DNA of 19,465 bases. Origin: Prevotella sp. UBA1705 (GTDB taxonomy: Bacteria > Bacteroidota > Bacteroidia > Bacteroidales > Bacteroidaceae). Positions 1 to 7,844 of the stretch are shown in pieces; position 1 is the stretch's first letter; the number at the start of each line of letters is the position of its first letter. The notes below the pieces were generated by a model, which was not told the DNA's origin, did no database searches, and saw only the letters and a list, made by a program, of their open reading frames with translations. Position numbers and translations under genes: made by a program. Location of the stretch: the NCBI GenBank assembly GCA_002317385.1, contig DCJH01000008.1:1-19465 (forward strand), written 5' to 3'.

Positions 1-4
1 CTCT

Positions 5-118
5 GTAGGGACATGCCCCGTGCATGTCCGCCTACCTCAATTCCCCCGCTCGCCTCCTCCCAATCTCTCCCTGCCCGTTTCCGAGCGGGTTGCGGGCATG
101 CACGGGGCATGCCCCTAC
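5..118. repeat. REP/BIME-like inverted pair of GC-rich hairpins
   Basis: Two 27-nt arms (5-31 and 92-118) are inverted copies of each other, matching at 25 of 27 positions. Each arm is itself a hairpin: 8-bp stem 9-16/22-29 with loop CCCGT, and 8-bp stem 94-101/107-114 with loop ACGGG. The two differences between the arms fall on one base pair: A11-T27 in the first hairpin is G-C in the second, so pairing is kept. The 60-nt spacer shows no coding signal. This layout resembles REP/BIME-type dispersed repeats, which are common in intergenic DNA. Family membership and copy number cannot be judged from one window. Confidence 0.7.
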
Positions 119-210
119 TGTGCGCATACCATTCCAATATCCTGATACAATCCATACTCCGCCGTCCTGAAGATGGGTGAAATACGCATCGCATTTTCGA
201 CCTCTATCTA

Positions 211-311
211 CCCCTTCTGAAATAAGGTACTAATCGCACGACGAAAAGGTACTAAAGACAAGGCGATTACTACCTAATCGTGTCGCGATTAGTACCTGAT
301 TTCAAAAGGGG
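211..311. repeat. 101-nt palindromic element built on GGTACTAATCGC motifs
   Basis: The terminal arms 211-237 and 285-311 are inverted repeats matching at 25 of 27 positions. Each arm carries the core AGGTACTAATCGC. Inside the element a partial direct copy (AGGTACTAA near 247-255) and an inverted variant (AGGCGATTACTACCT, 261-275) give four copies of the core, two in each orientation. Pairing continues partly inward (CGACGA against TCGTGTCG). There is no open reading frame and no transposase beside it. It could be a small MITE-like or REP-like element, or a multi-site protein-binding region. Confidence 0.6.
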
Positions 312-605
312 AAATGGGAGTTGTTTTTTGAACATGGTTGTTCAAAGGAAAGAAGGGGGAGGGGATGGTGAGAGAAAGGGATAGACAACGTGCCCAAGGT
401 GGGATTCTACAAGGGAAGAAACAGTGTTGAGGGCGAGGGAAACAAGCACTCAGCTTGATGTTCGGCGGGAATGGAAAGCATTGCGGAGGAACTCTCCTTG
501 TGGGAAAATTCCTCCGCTCGCTTCAGCCGATCTTGGGTTTATCCTGAAAATCTGCTGTCCTTTAAGACGTGGTCATCGGGTGAAGATCAAACTTAACAAC
601 TTATT
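312..605. other. Intergenic stretch without a credible gene
   Basis: This is the region downstream of the minus-strand SusD gene. It contains two hairpins: 327-334/339-346 (8-bp stem, 4-nt loop) and 483-491/509-517 (9-bp perfect stem, 17-nt loop). Neither is followed by a T-run in the minus direction, so neither is a convincing intrinsic terminator for the SusCD transcript. A 61-codon open frame on the plus strand (424-609) has no recognisable protein features and runs into the 3' end of susD. I see nothing else here. Confidence 0.5.
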
Positions 606-2099
606 TTAATATCCATCGTTTTGCCATAAAATGGTCTTGTCGTCGTAGATATCCATCTCGGTCTGAGGGATGGCAAAGATGGCGCGCTTATCGCTTACCT
701 GCTTGACAAACTGGCCATTGCCCTCGTCGGACTGGGCAAAGAATTTCTGATAGGTGCTCACCATGTCGCCCCAGCGCACAAGGTCGAACCATCGCAGGCC
801 CTCCCACATGAACTCGATGCGGCGCTCGTGCTTGATGGCTTCGAGGAAATGGGCCTTGGTGTCGGTCTTGTCGGCCGAAAGATTGGCGAGTCCGGCACGC
901 TGGCGCACCTGGTTGACATAGGCCACGGCCGTGGCGGTGGGACCTTCGGTGGCATTGAGTGCTTCGGCCTCGAGCATCAGCACCTCGGTGTAGCGGATAA
1001 CCGGCAGGTTGACTGCCCAGTCGCTTCCCGATGTGGGCACCCACTTGCGGGCTCGGCAGAACTTGGTGCACCAGGTGTAGCCGCGGGCCTTCGAGTCGGT
1101 GAGGTCGTCGACGGTGAACCATGTCTGGCGCCCGTCGCCGGTCTCAAAGCTCTTGATGAAGTCGCTGGAAACGGTCATGGCCGACGACGCTCCGCGGTAG
1201 GCCCATCCACGGTCGATGCCGCAGTCTTCCATCATCATCATCTCGCTGTAGTCCTGTCCCTCGGTAGACTGGCCGCCCACATACTGCACTTCCCACAGAC
1301 GGTCGTTCTGCGGATCGTTGTCGTAGGCGTCGCTGAAGATGCCTTCGTAGTTGGCTGCCATCTTATAGATGCCGCTGTTGATCACCGCCTCCAGGTAGGG
1401 ACGGGCCTCGGCGGGCTGATTCATAAACATGTGGAGGCGCCCCAGGGCGGCATTGGCAGCCCACTTGGTCATGCGTCCCTTGTTGGACGAAGCCCATGAA
1501 GAGGGCAGCAGCCCTATGGCTTCCTTATAGTCTTTCACCGCTTGGGCAAAGGTTTCGGCCTGGGTGGAGCGTGCCACCTGGCGCGTCTCGGCCACGGTGT
1601 ACTCTTTGTCGACCAGCAGGGGTACGCCGCCAAACATCTTGCCCAGCGTTTCATAGGCCCAGGCACGCAGTCCGTAGGCCTCGCCCTTGATGGAGTTTTT
1701 GAGCGTTTCGTCGCTAAACTGCACGTTGTCGATGTGGACCAAAATGCTGTTGGTGCGCGAAATCATCTGATACATGTAGTTCCACAGCTGCTCGGTGGGC
1801 GAGCATCCGGAGTTGTCGGTGAAGTTTTCTGCGCCGTCCGAGTAGAGGTTGGTGTTGAGAATGTTGGTCTCGTCGGAGCGGGCTGTGAGGAAATGGAGGT
1901 AGCCACGGTCGCCCTTGTAGCAGTCTTCCATAGATGCGTAGGCGGCGGTGATGGCCTTGTCGAAGTCGTTTTGTGAGGTATAGAAGGTGGCGGTGGTGTA
2001 GGTAGACTCCGGATCGGGAGACAGGAAGTCGCTACAACTGGTGAACGCCAGACTGGTGAACGCCATGGCTGCAACAGTCAAAATATATCTTGTTTTCAT
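606..2099 (-). CDS. RagB/SusD family outer-membrane nutrient-binding lipoprotein
   Basis: This is the surface lipoprotein lid of a SusC/SusD glycan importer; it binds ligand and delivers it to its SusC partner. The 497-residue protein starts with a lipoprotein signal peptide whose acylated Cys is about residue 22 (FTSC followed by SD). The N-terminal TPR-like region has the typical run around MISRTNSILVHIDNV and GEAYGLRAWAYETLGKMFGG. The C-terminal SusD_RagB region has IRYTEVLMLEAEALN, then a helix AIKHERRIEFMWEGLRWFDL from about residue 421, and ends in the usual NDGY. Its length is normal for the family. It lies 31 nt downstream of the SusC gene at 2131-5277 and is surely cotranscribed with it. 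No enzyme gene follows within the window; the operon appears to end in repeat-rich intergenic DNA. The ligand cannot be deduced. Confidence 0.95.
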   Translation of the reverse strand: MKTRYILTVAAMAFTSLAFTSCSDFLSPDPESTYTTATFYTSQNDFDKAITAAYASMEDCYKGDRGYLHFLTARSDETNILNTNLYSDGAENFTDNSGCSPTEQLWNYMYQMISRTNSILVHIDNVQFSDETLKNSIKGEAYGLRAWAYETLGKMFGGVPLLVDKEYTVAETRQVARSTQAETFAQAVKDYKEAIGLLPSSWASSNKGRMTKWAANAALGRLHMFMNQPAEARPYLEAVINSGIYKMAANYEGIFSDAYDNDPQNDRLWEVQYVGGQSTEGQDYSEMMMMEDCGIDRGWAYRGASSAMTVSSDFIKSFETGDGRQTWFTVDDLTDSKARGYTWCTKFCRARKWVPTSGSDWAVNLPVIRYTEVLMLEAEALNATEGPTATAVAYVNQVRQRAGLANLSADKTDTKAHFLEAIKHERRIEFMWEGLRWFDLVRWGDMVSTYQKFFAQSDEGNGQFVKQVSDKRAIFAIPQTEMDIYDDKTILWQNDGY

Positions 2100-2130
2100 A
2101 TAATGGTTCGTCGTTTAAGTGATGTGGTGA

Positions 2131-5100
2131 TTAGAAGGTCAGGTTTACGCCCAGGGTGAAACGGCGGCTCAGCGGATAGGTGCTGTAGTCTACGCCCAGC
2201 TGGGTGGTGCCGTTGCCGTAGGTGTTGGTCTCTGTGGTGAATCCCTTGTAGCCGTCGAATTTCACAACATTGTCGGCCGAAGTGTAGATGCGGAGTGCCG
2301 AGATGGGTGTCTTGGACAGCATGCGCTTGGGGAAGTTGTAGCTCAACGTGATGTTCTTCACGCGGAAATAGGTGGCGCTGTAGATATTATCCTGCGGTCC
2401 CCAGTTAAACGGGTTGGAGGTCGTTCCGTCCCAATCCATCGACAGTCCGTGGGCCGAGAGATACTCGGTGGGTATGGCTGCTTTGAGGTTGTCGGGGATG
2501 TAGCAGTGGAACCAGTTCTCGAAGAGTCGGCGGTCGTAGTTGCCTCCGGCATCGTTGTGGCGCGAACCCACATAGTAGATCTTGCCGCCGAACTGTCCCT
2601 GAAGCAGGATGCTGAGCTCGAAGTTCTTGTAGGAGAAACGGTTGGTGATACCCCATGTGAGGTCGGGGAGTGCCGTGCCACGGCTCACGCGGTCTTCGTC
2701 GGTGATCTTTCCGTCCTTAGACACGTCCACAATCTTGGCGTTGCCTTCCTCCTCGCCGGCCCTGATGGCCACGCCGTTGGCTATGTCCTCGGCAGTGAGC
2801 ACGCCGTCGTAGATGTAGTCGTAGAATGCTGACACGGGGCCGCCCACCTCGGTGATGAACTGGAAGTCGTTGTGGAGCTTGCTGATGATGCGCGTCTGGT
2901 TGCCGCCGAGCGCGAGCACCTTGTTGGAGTTGTGGGAGAGATTGAGGTTTGTGATCCACTTGAACTCGCCCACGATGTTGTGGGTCGTGAGGTCGATTTC
3001 CCATCCCTGGTTGCGAATCTTACCGATATTGGTGAGCTGAGAATTAAATCCTGTTGCTGCCGGAACGGGCACGCTGAAGAGCAGATTGCTCGTGGTGTTG
3101 GTGTAATAGTCGAAGTTGAACTGCACCCTGTTGTGGAAAGCGGAGAAGTCGAAGCCGAAATCGAGTGAGCCTGTCTGCTCCCATTTCAGGTCGGGATTGG
3201 CGATGTTGGATGCTGCGGCGCCGTTGTTCTTGGTCTCGCCGTAGGCAGCGTAGTAGGTGCCGAGCTGTGCGAGATAGGCGAAGTCGCCGATACGGTCGTT
3301 GCCCGAGGTGCCGTAGGAGGCACGAATTTTCAGCAAATCGATCCAGCGGGCGTTCTTCATGAAGCTTTCCTCGTTGATTTTCCAACCGGCAGAGAACGAT
3401 GGGAACGTACCCCACTTGCTGTCCTGGCCGAAGCGTGAGGAGCCGTCGCGGCGCACGCTGGCCGTGAACAGATACTTGTCGGCGTAGTTGTAGCTCACAC
3501 GTCCGAAGTAAGACATGTTGCGATACGGGGTGATAGTGGTCGAGGCTATGGTGGGCGTTGAGGCCACGTTGAGCGTGGTGATGTTCTCATAGGGCCATCC
3601 GAGGGCAGCCATCGAGCCCAGATAGGTGCGGTCTTTCTCGGCACTCTGACCCAGAAGCACGTTGAGATGATGGTCCTTGAACTGTTGGTCGTAGGTGAGT
3701 GTGTTCTGCAACACCCAGGTGTTGGTATGCGATGAGTAGCTGTTTCCCGACGAAGCGTAGCCGCTCACGTTGACCGAGGCTGGCTGGAAATAGTCGTATT
3801 CCGTGCCGTCGTAGTTCTGGCTATACTGCAGCTTGTAGGTGAGCGAAGGCAGAATATTCCACTCTCCCCAGATGTTGGCCTGCACCCGATTGCTGTAGGT
3901 GGCGTCTTTTGTCTGGGCCAACTGTGCCAATGGATCGATCCAATAGGAGCCATAGTCCTTGGAGGACTCTGTAGAGGAGAGGTTTCCGCTGGGGTTTTCA
4001 TCTGTTCGGATGACCGAGCCCACGGCCACGAGAGGCGAGGTCATGAGCGAATGGTGGAGTGCACTCTCCTTGCCACCGCCTCCGCCTCCGGCATAGGTGA
4101 CGCCAGCCGTGTTTTGCTCGCTGCGCGAAAAGGCGAGGTTCACGCCTACGTGCAGGTTCTTGAGGATGTTGAGCTCACCGTTGATGCGGGTATTGTAGCG
4201 TGTGAAATCGGAATATCTCACGATACCCTGCTGGTTGAGGTAGCCGAAAGAGGCGTAGATGTTGCCAATGTTTCCGCTGGCCGATGTCGACACGTCGTAG
4301 CTCTGGATGGGCGCCGAGCGCAGCACCTCTTCCTGCCAGTCGGTAAAAGTGTTGGCCGTAGACCACCATTCTGGAATGCGATAGGCCATGGGACGGGTGC
4401 TCATGGGGTCGCTCATGGAGCCGCCCTCCCTGAGATAGCTGGCATTGCGCATGAACATGTTGTAGGCAATATATTCGTTTCCGCTCATGAGGTCGAGCTT
4501 CTTCTCCGGGCTCTGCACGCCATAATAGGCATCGAACGATACGGTGGGCTTGCCCGAACCGGCCTTGGTCTCGATGAGAACCACGCCGTTGGCACCACGT
4601 GAACCGTAGATGGCCGTGGCGGCGGCGTCCTTCAGAATCTGGATAGAGGAGATGTCACTGGGGTTGATGCCGTTCATGTTGTCTCTGGGCACGCCGTCGA
4701 TGACATAGAGCGGCGATGAGTTTCCGTTGATGGTGTTAACGCCACGGATGCGCATGGTGAGCTCTTCGCCCGGCACTCCACCACCTGCAGCCTGTGCGTT
4801 TACACCGGCCAGCTGTCCCTGCATGGCCTCCGAGACATTGGTCACAGGGCGGTCTTCGAGGGCATTGGAACTGATCTTAGAGATGGAAGAAGTAAGATTG
4901 GACTTCTTCACCGAACCATAACCCACAACCACAACCTCGTCGAGGGAGCGCTTGTCCTCCTGAAGCACAATGTTGTGATTGCCTGCCGCAGCACTGAACT
5001 TCTGCGTGGCATAGCCCACATAGGATATCTCCACCGTGGCACCTTGCGGTACCTGGATGGTGTACCTGCCGTCTAAGTCGGTGATACTCCCCTTGGTGGT

Positions 5101-5277
5101 ACCGGGAACTTTTACGGTTGCACCGATGACCGGCTCGCCGGCATCGTCTGTGACCACACCTGTCACCGTCACATTGCCTTGTTGGGACGTACCCTGTGCG
5201 AGCATCTGCGACGCCGTGACTGGCGACAAAAGCGTCAAATTCAACGCGAATAGCGTTTTTAATGTTAGGTTCATCAT
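2131..5277 (-). CDS. SusC/RagA family TonB-linked outer-membrane transporter (no STN domain)
   Basis: This is a TonB-dependent beta-barrel that imports oligosaccharides or similar ligands across the outer membrane together with the SusD downstream. Order of parts in 1048 residues: signal peptide to about residue 28; carboxypeptidase-regulatory-like domain about 36-107 (VTGVVTDDAGEPVIGATV through EISYVGYA); TonB-box-like motif LDEVVVVGYG at 112-121; plug about 125-238 (PLYVIDGVPRDN, SSIQILKDAAATAIYGSRGA); then the barrel to a C-terminal RRFTLGVNLTF with the terminal aromatic residue usual for outer-membrane barrels. There is no N-terminal STN domain, so it should not signal through a FecR/ECF pair, unlike the SusC at 8954-12334. 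Control by the divergent LacI-type regulator at 5817-6887 is the natural inference. The substrate is unknown. Confidence 0.96.
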   Translation of the reverse strand: MMNLTLKTLFALNLTLLSPVTASQMLAQGTSQQGNVTVTGVVTDDAGEPVIGATVKVPGTTKGSITDLDGRYTIQVPQGATVEISYVGYATQKFSAAAGNHNIVLQEDKRSLDEVVVVGYGSVKKSNLTSSISKISSNALEDRPVTNVSEAMQGQLAGVNAQAAGGGVPGEELTMRIRGVNTINGNSSPLYVIDGVPRDNMNGINPSDISSIQILKDAAATAIYGSRGANGVVLIETKAGSGKPTVSFDAYYGVQSPEKKLDLMSGNEYIAYNMFMRNASYLREGGSMSDPMSTRPMAYRIPEWWSTANTFTDWQEEVLRSAPIQSYDVSTSASGNIGNIYASFGYLNQQGIVRYSDFTRYNTRINGELNILKNLHVGVNLAFSRSEQNTAGVTYAGGGGGGKESALHHSLMTSPLVAVGSVIRTDENPSGNLSSTESSKDYGSYWIDPLAQLAQTKDATYSNRVQANIWGEWNILPSLTYKLQYSQNYDGTEYDYFQPASVNVSGYASSGNSYSSHTNTWVLQNTLTYDQQFKDHHLNVLLGQSAEKDRTYLGSMAALGWPYENITTLNVASTPTIASTTITPYRNMSYFGRVSYNYADKYLFTASVRRDGSSRFGQDSKWGTFPSFSAGWKINEESFMKNARWIDLLKIRASYGTSGNDRIGDFAYLAQLGTYYAAYGETKNNGAAASNIANPDLKWEQTGSLDFGFDFSAFHNRVQFNFDYYTNTTSNLLFSVPVPAATGFNSQLTNIGKIRNQGWEIDLTTHNIVGEFKWITNLNLSHNSNKVLALGGNQTRIISKLHNDFQFITEVGGPVSAFYDYIYDGVLTAEDIANGVAIRAGEEEGNAKIVDVSKDGKITDEDRVSRGTALPDLTWGITNRFSYKNFELSILLQGQFGGKIYYVGSRHNDAGGNYDRRLFENWFHCYIPDNLKAAIPTEYLSAHGLSMDWDGTTSNPFNWGPQDNIYSATYFRVKNITLSYNFPKRMLSKTPISALRIYTSADNVVKFDGYKGFTTETNTYGNGTTQLGVDYSTYPLSRRFTLGVNLTF

Positions 5278-5763
5278 TTTTGGTTTTAAGTTTTAAGGAC
5301 AGTAATTATATATTGTAGTTTCAAAGTAGATGCGTTACTTGGTCACAGACGATGTTCCTGCGAAGGACTGGCGAGGCAGAGAACGGGGCATCGATGGATG
5401 GCGCATTATCAGCCATCTGGCAGAGGGTTGCCCTCCGCTCCATCTTTTCCTCTTGTCCCATCCGCATTTCGGATTGATAGGGGATAGGGGCATTGATCTT
5501 AAAACAACTACATACATCATCGGTCTTTAGGCTCTTCGATTGTAGGTTTATAATTCAAAGTACACACGGTTTCTATTCCGTGCTTTTTAATTCAATCTGC
5601 TCTATACCTTAATTCAATACTGATTTGTGGCAAAAATACGTAAATAAGTCGTTGAGATACACTTTTTGTTGCTAAATTTTTAAATCTTATTAAAAATACA
5701 TCCGTGCTTCCGTGCTTTTGTGTAGGATACAAATTGCATAAACAAAAATAACGGGCCTGAAGT
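5278..5763. promoter_or_regulatory. Divergent regulatory region between SusC and the LacI-type gene
   Basis: This 486-nt region has no convincing gene. Near SusC lies a GC-rich block (about 5329-5538) with two hairpins: 5397-5402/5412-5417 and 5420-5427/5431-5438 (7 of 8 pairs, loop TTG). The block is flanked by an imperfect direct repeat: ATTGTAG plus TTCAAAGTA with a 1-nt spacer at 5312-5328 and an 8-nt spacer at 5539-5562. On the minus strand TTCAAAGTA reads TACTTTGAA, close to but not matching the Bacteroides -7 box TAnnTTTG, so both copies are weak promoter candidates for SusC. Exact TAnnTTTG matches on the minus strand (5631-5638 and 5743-5750) lack a visible -33 TTTG. The region nearer the regulator is AT-rich. 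Confidence 0.45.
5564..5717. promoter_or_regulatory. Candidate operator cluster: CCGTG repeats
   Basis: TCCGTGCTT occurs three times: 5577-5585, 5701-5709 and 5709-5717, the last two spaced 8 nt apart. An inverted CACGG just before the first copy makes CACGG-8 nt-CCGTG (about 5565-5582). Repeats of this kind between a LacI-family gene and its divergent target are candidates for regulator binding. LacI-family operators are usually tighter palindromes with a central CG, so the assignment is speculative. Confidence 0.25.
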
Positions 5764-5795
5764 GTTGTAAATACTGGAAAAATAAGTTAGATTTG
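5764..5795 (+). promoter_or_regulatory. Bacteroides-type promoter of the LacI-family gene
   Basis: GTTG at 5764-5767 (three of four matches to the -33 box TTTG) is followed, after 20 nt, by TAGATTTG at 5788-5795, an exact match to the -7 consensus TAnnTTTG. Transcription would begin near 5802, which places the ATG at 5817 about 15 nt into the message. This excludes the upstream in-frame TTG at 5793, which would overlap the promoter. Confidence 0.55.
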
Positions 5796-5816
5796 CAGAA
5801 AGAAAAGACAAACCGC

Positions 5817-6887
5817 ATGAAGAAATACAAAATCAGGGATATTGCCAAGATGGCTGGAGTATCGGTAGGAACTGTAGACCGTGTGCTTCACGAGCGTGGC
5901 GACGTATCGCCTGAGACCCGAAAGAAGATAGAGGATGTGCTGGAGAAAATCAACTATGTAAAGAACATCCACTCCAAGAACGTGTCCAACCATAAGGAGG
6001 TGAGGTTGCTTGTCATCATTCCCCAATACCAGAAGGGTGCCTACTGGGACCGCATAAGGTCGGGAATAGAGAAGGCCATAGCCCATTTTCCCCAGTGTAG
6101 CTTCAAAACCAATGTGCTGACCTATAACCAATTTAACATCAACTCCTGCAAAAATACCTTTAAGACGGCTCTCAGCTATAAGAAGGACGCTGTTATCATT
6201 GGGCCGACATTCTCTGATGAGACCTTCATCTTTACCAGTCAGCTGGCCATGCAGGGGGTGAAATACATCTTTGTAGATGCCATGGTGAGGAATGCTGAGC
6301 CGCTTACCTCGTTTGTCCCCGACAACATTCAATGCGGAAAGGCCCAGGCCAAATTGCTCACTGCTATCATGGATCATTCCAAATCTGTGCTGTTGCTTCA
6401 GGCCAAGCGCATCGGCGACGATACTTCGATAGCCTCCATCGAGAGGCAGCACGGTTTTATCACCTATCTTTCAGAGAATACGCCCGACATCAAGTATATC
6501 AATGGTGTGTACGACAGCAAGGAGACGAGCACCTCGCTCAGCGAGCTGAAGGGCCTGTTCGAGGGTAACGACATTGGTGGTGTTGCCGTATTCAATTCGC
6601 AGGCCCATCTGGTGGTTCGACAGATGAAAGGCCTTGGCCTGCTGACGATGCCCGTCTGTGGTTATGGTACCAACTATCTCAATACGCAATACCTGAAAGA
6701 TGGCGACATCTCTTTCCTGATCGAGGAGCACCCTGAGTATCAGGGATACATGGCCGTGAAAGCCATTGTCGACTCCTTTGTGCTGGGAGCCACCCTGCGC
6801 CCCATCAACTACGCCCCCATAGATATCATGTTGAGGGAGACCGTAGATTACTTCCTCAACTCCGATTCCACCATTGTGTTGAAATAG
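5817..6887 (+). CDS. LacI-family transcriptional regulator with sugar-binding-type effector domain
   Basis: This is a cytoplasmic DNA-binding regulator that responds to a small ligand, probably a sugar. In the 356-residue form the LacI helix-turn-helix occupies about residues 5-50 (KIRDIAKMAGVSVGTVDRVL, then RGDVSPETRKKIEDVLEKINY). A type-1 periplasmic-binding-protein-like domain fills about 62-345 (VRLLVIIPQYQKGAYWDRI; later FVDAMVRNAEPLTSFVPDN; EEHPEYQGYMAVKAIV). The length is slightly above the usual 330-345. I chose the ATG at 5817 over an in-frame TTG at 5793 because a good promoter -7 box covers 5788-5795. The gene is divergent from the SusC/SusD pair and stands alone, ending at a strong terminator, so control of that pair is likely but not shown. 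I do not assign a specific inducer. Confidence 0.93.
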   Translation: MKKYKIRDIAKMAGVSVGTVDRVLHERGDVSPETRKKIEDVLEKINYVKNIHSKNVSNHKEVRLLVIIPQYQKGAYWDRIRSGIEKAIAHFPQCSFKTNVLTYNQFNINSCKNTFKTALSYKKDAVIIGPTFSDETFIFTSQLAMQGVKYIFVDAMVRNAEPLTSFVPDNIQCGKAQAKLLTAIMDHSKSVLLLQAKRIGDDTSIASIERQHGFITYLSENTPDIKYINGVYDSKETSTSLSELKGLFEGNDIGGVAVFNSQAHLVVRQMKGLGLLTMPVCGYGTNYLNTQYLKDGDISFLIEEHPEYQGYMAVKAIVDSFVLGATLRPINYAPIDIMLRETVDYFLNSDSTIVLK

Positions 6888-6920
6888 AAATAGACGCAAT
6901 TTTTTAGAAAGAAAACAGAA

Positions 6921-6970
6921 AGTTCTCCGCTAAACCACCATTGAGGGTTAGGCGGAGAACTCTTTTATTT
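6921..6970 (+). terminator. Intrinsic terminator after the LacI-family gene
   Basis: A perfect 10-bp stem, AGTTCTCCGC at 6921-6930 with its complement at 6952-6961, extends with a bulged G and further TAA/TTA and CC/GG pairs. It is followed by TCTTTTATTT. It lies 34 nt after the stop codon and isolates the regulator from the sigma-factor operon. Confidence 0.85.
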
Positions 6971-7219
6971 GGCTAAATAGTGATGTTTACAGGGTATTTT
7001 CTTTCTTGTTCTCAGCTATTTTAGGTGAAAAAGCATTTTAAAATCAAGGCTAAAGTTTGGATAAGTCCACCCTATGTCTTAGCCCTATGGATAGCGGACG
7101 ATTCTGCTTGGAAATGCGTTCTTTTTAAGAAAAATAAAAAAAAGTTGGAATTTCTTTAGTACTTTTATGAAATCTCACGTGTTAGCTACAGCGAAATCTA
7201 TCATACAAGAAGTGTGCAA
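6971..7219 (+). promoter_or_regulatory. Upstream region of the ECF sigma gene
   Basis: This 249-nt AT-rich non-coding region must hold the sigma-factor promoter. The best candidate is TACTTTTA at 7160-7167, one mismatch from the -7 consensus TAnnTTTG, but no TTTG lies at the right distance upstream. A similar box (TACTTTTG) precedes the SusC gene of this locus at 8902-8909. No other structure stands out. Confidence 0.3.
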
Positions 7220-7789
7220 ATGAAAACAGAGACCGAGAGAAATCTTGTAGGATGCTACATTAAGGCTCTTAGGGAAGACTCATACGAGGCGTTCAACATC
7301 ATCTACGAGATGTATGTTGACCAGTTGTATGGCTATTTTCTCATGCACACCAAGTCGCAACAACTTTCGGAAGATCTGGTTCAGGAGGTGTTTATCAAGC
7401 TATGGAACAACCGAAAGAACCTCAAGGAAATTGGCTCTTTGAAATCCATGCTGTTTATCATTGGCCGCAATTTGATGATCGACACCTTCCGTACTCAACT
7501 CAACAATGTGGAGCTCGACCAATACGTCGAGTATATAGAAGAGAATCTTTATGACCCGGAGACAGAAAGGATAGTGCCTTTTGACGAATACGTCAACGCG
7601 CTGGAGTCGGGAAAGAAGTCGTTGACCGATCGCCAGCTTCAGATTTTCGAGATGAGTAAGGAGGAGGGAAAGTCGAACTTGGAAATAGCCGAGAGCCTTC
7701 AGTTGTCGGAGCAGACAGTGAAGAATACCCTCTCTGCCTCTCTGAAAAAAATAAGAAGCTATCTGCCGAGGGCATTCTTCCTATTATAG
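7220..7789 (+). CDS. ECF (extracytoplasmic function) RNA polymerase sigma-70 factor
   Basis: This alternative sigma factor probably activates the operon that follows once released by the FecR-type protein encoded next. In the 189-residue form, region 2 spans about residues 22-92 (SYEAFNIIYEMYVDQLYGYF; QLSEDLVQEVFIKLWNNRKN; the RNLMIDTFR helix that contacts the -10 region). Region 4 spans about 130-184 (LTDRQLQIFEMSKEEGKSN then IAESLQLSEQTVKNTLSASL, the helix-turn-helix). There are no region 1 or 3 domains, as expected for the class. An in-frame GTG at 7214 could also start it; I prefer the ATG at 7220. The anti-sigma gene starts 55 nt downstream. This sigma/FecR/SusC-STN order is the classical Bacteroidetes surface-signalling arrangement. 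Confidence 0.95.
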   Translation: MKTETERNLVGCYIKALREDSYEAFNIIYEMYVDQLYGYFLMHTKSQQLSEDLVQEVFIKLWNNRKNLKEIGSLKSMLFIIGRNLMIDTFRTQLNNVELDQYVEYIEENLYDPETERIVPFDEYVNALESGKKSLTDRQLQIFEMSKEEGKSNLEIAESLQLSEQTVKNTLSASLKKIRSYLPRAFFLL

Positions 7790-7844
7790 AACAGTAACTT
7801 ATCACCGTATTCGAATATAAACATCAGAAATAATCCACCCATCT

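Noticed and set aside
211..311. CRISPR-like array
   Set aside because: The repeats are inverted rather than direct with uniform spacers, and no cas gene is nearby.
483..517. 9-bp perfect stem as terminator for the minus-strand SusCD transcript
   Set aside because: No T-run follows in the minus direction and the loop is 17 nt; kept only as a hairpin.
424..609. 61-codon plus-strand open frame in the left intergenic region
   Set aside because: No domain, signal peptide or plausible start context; it overlaps the 3' end of the SusD gene and contains an intergenic hairpin.
828..1499. Long plus-strand open frame opposite SusD (also 4051-4602 opposite SusC)
   Set aside because: Shadow of GC-biased codons in the real minus-strand genes; low-complexity composition and no family features.
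606..2099. GC-rich composition of the first SusD as a sign of recent transfer
   Set aside because: Hand counts of single 60-nt lines gave about 60% here but 52-55% in both its SusC and the second locus; the difference is too small and uneven to support transfer.
5330..5530. Open frames of 61-66 codons on both strands of the GC-rich leader block
   Set aside because: They mirror each other in GC-rich DNA without recognisable protein features; hairpins and leader position explain the block better.
5787..6452. 221-codon minus-strand open frame opposite the LacI-family gene
   Set aside because: The plus-strand protein has clear helix-turn-helix and ligand-binding domains; the antisense frame has none.
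7214..7222. GTG at 7214 as start of the sigma factor
   Set aside because: An ATG lies two codons later and the extra residues add nothing; the ATG at 7220 is preferred, though the difference is minor.
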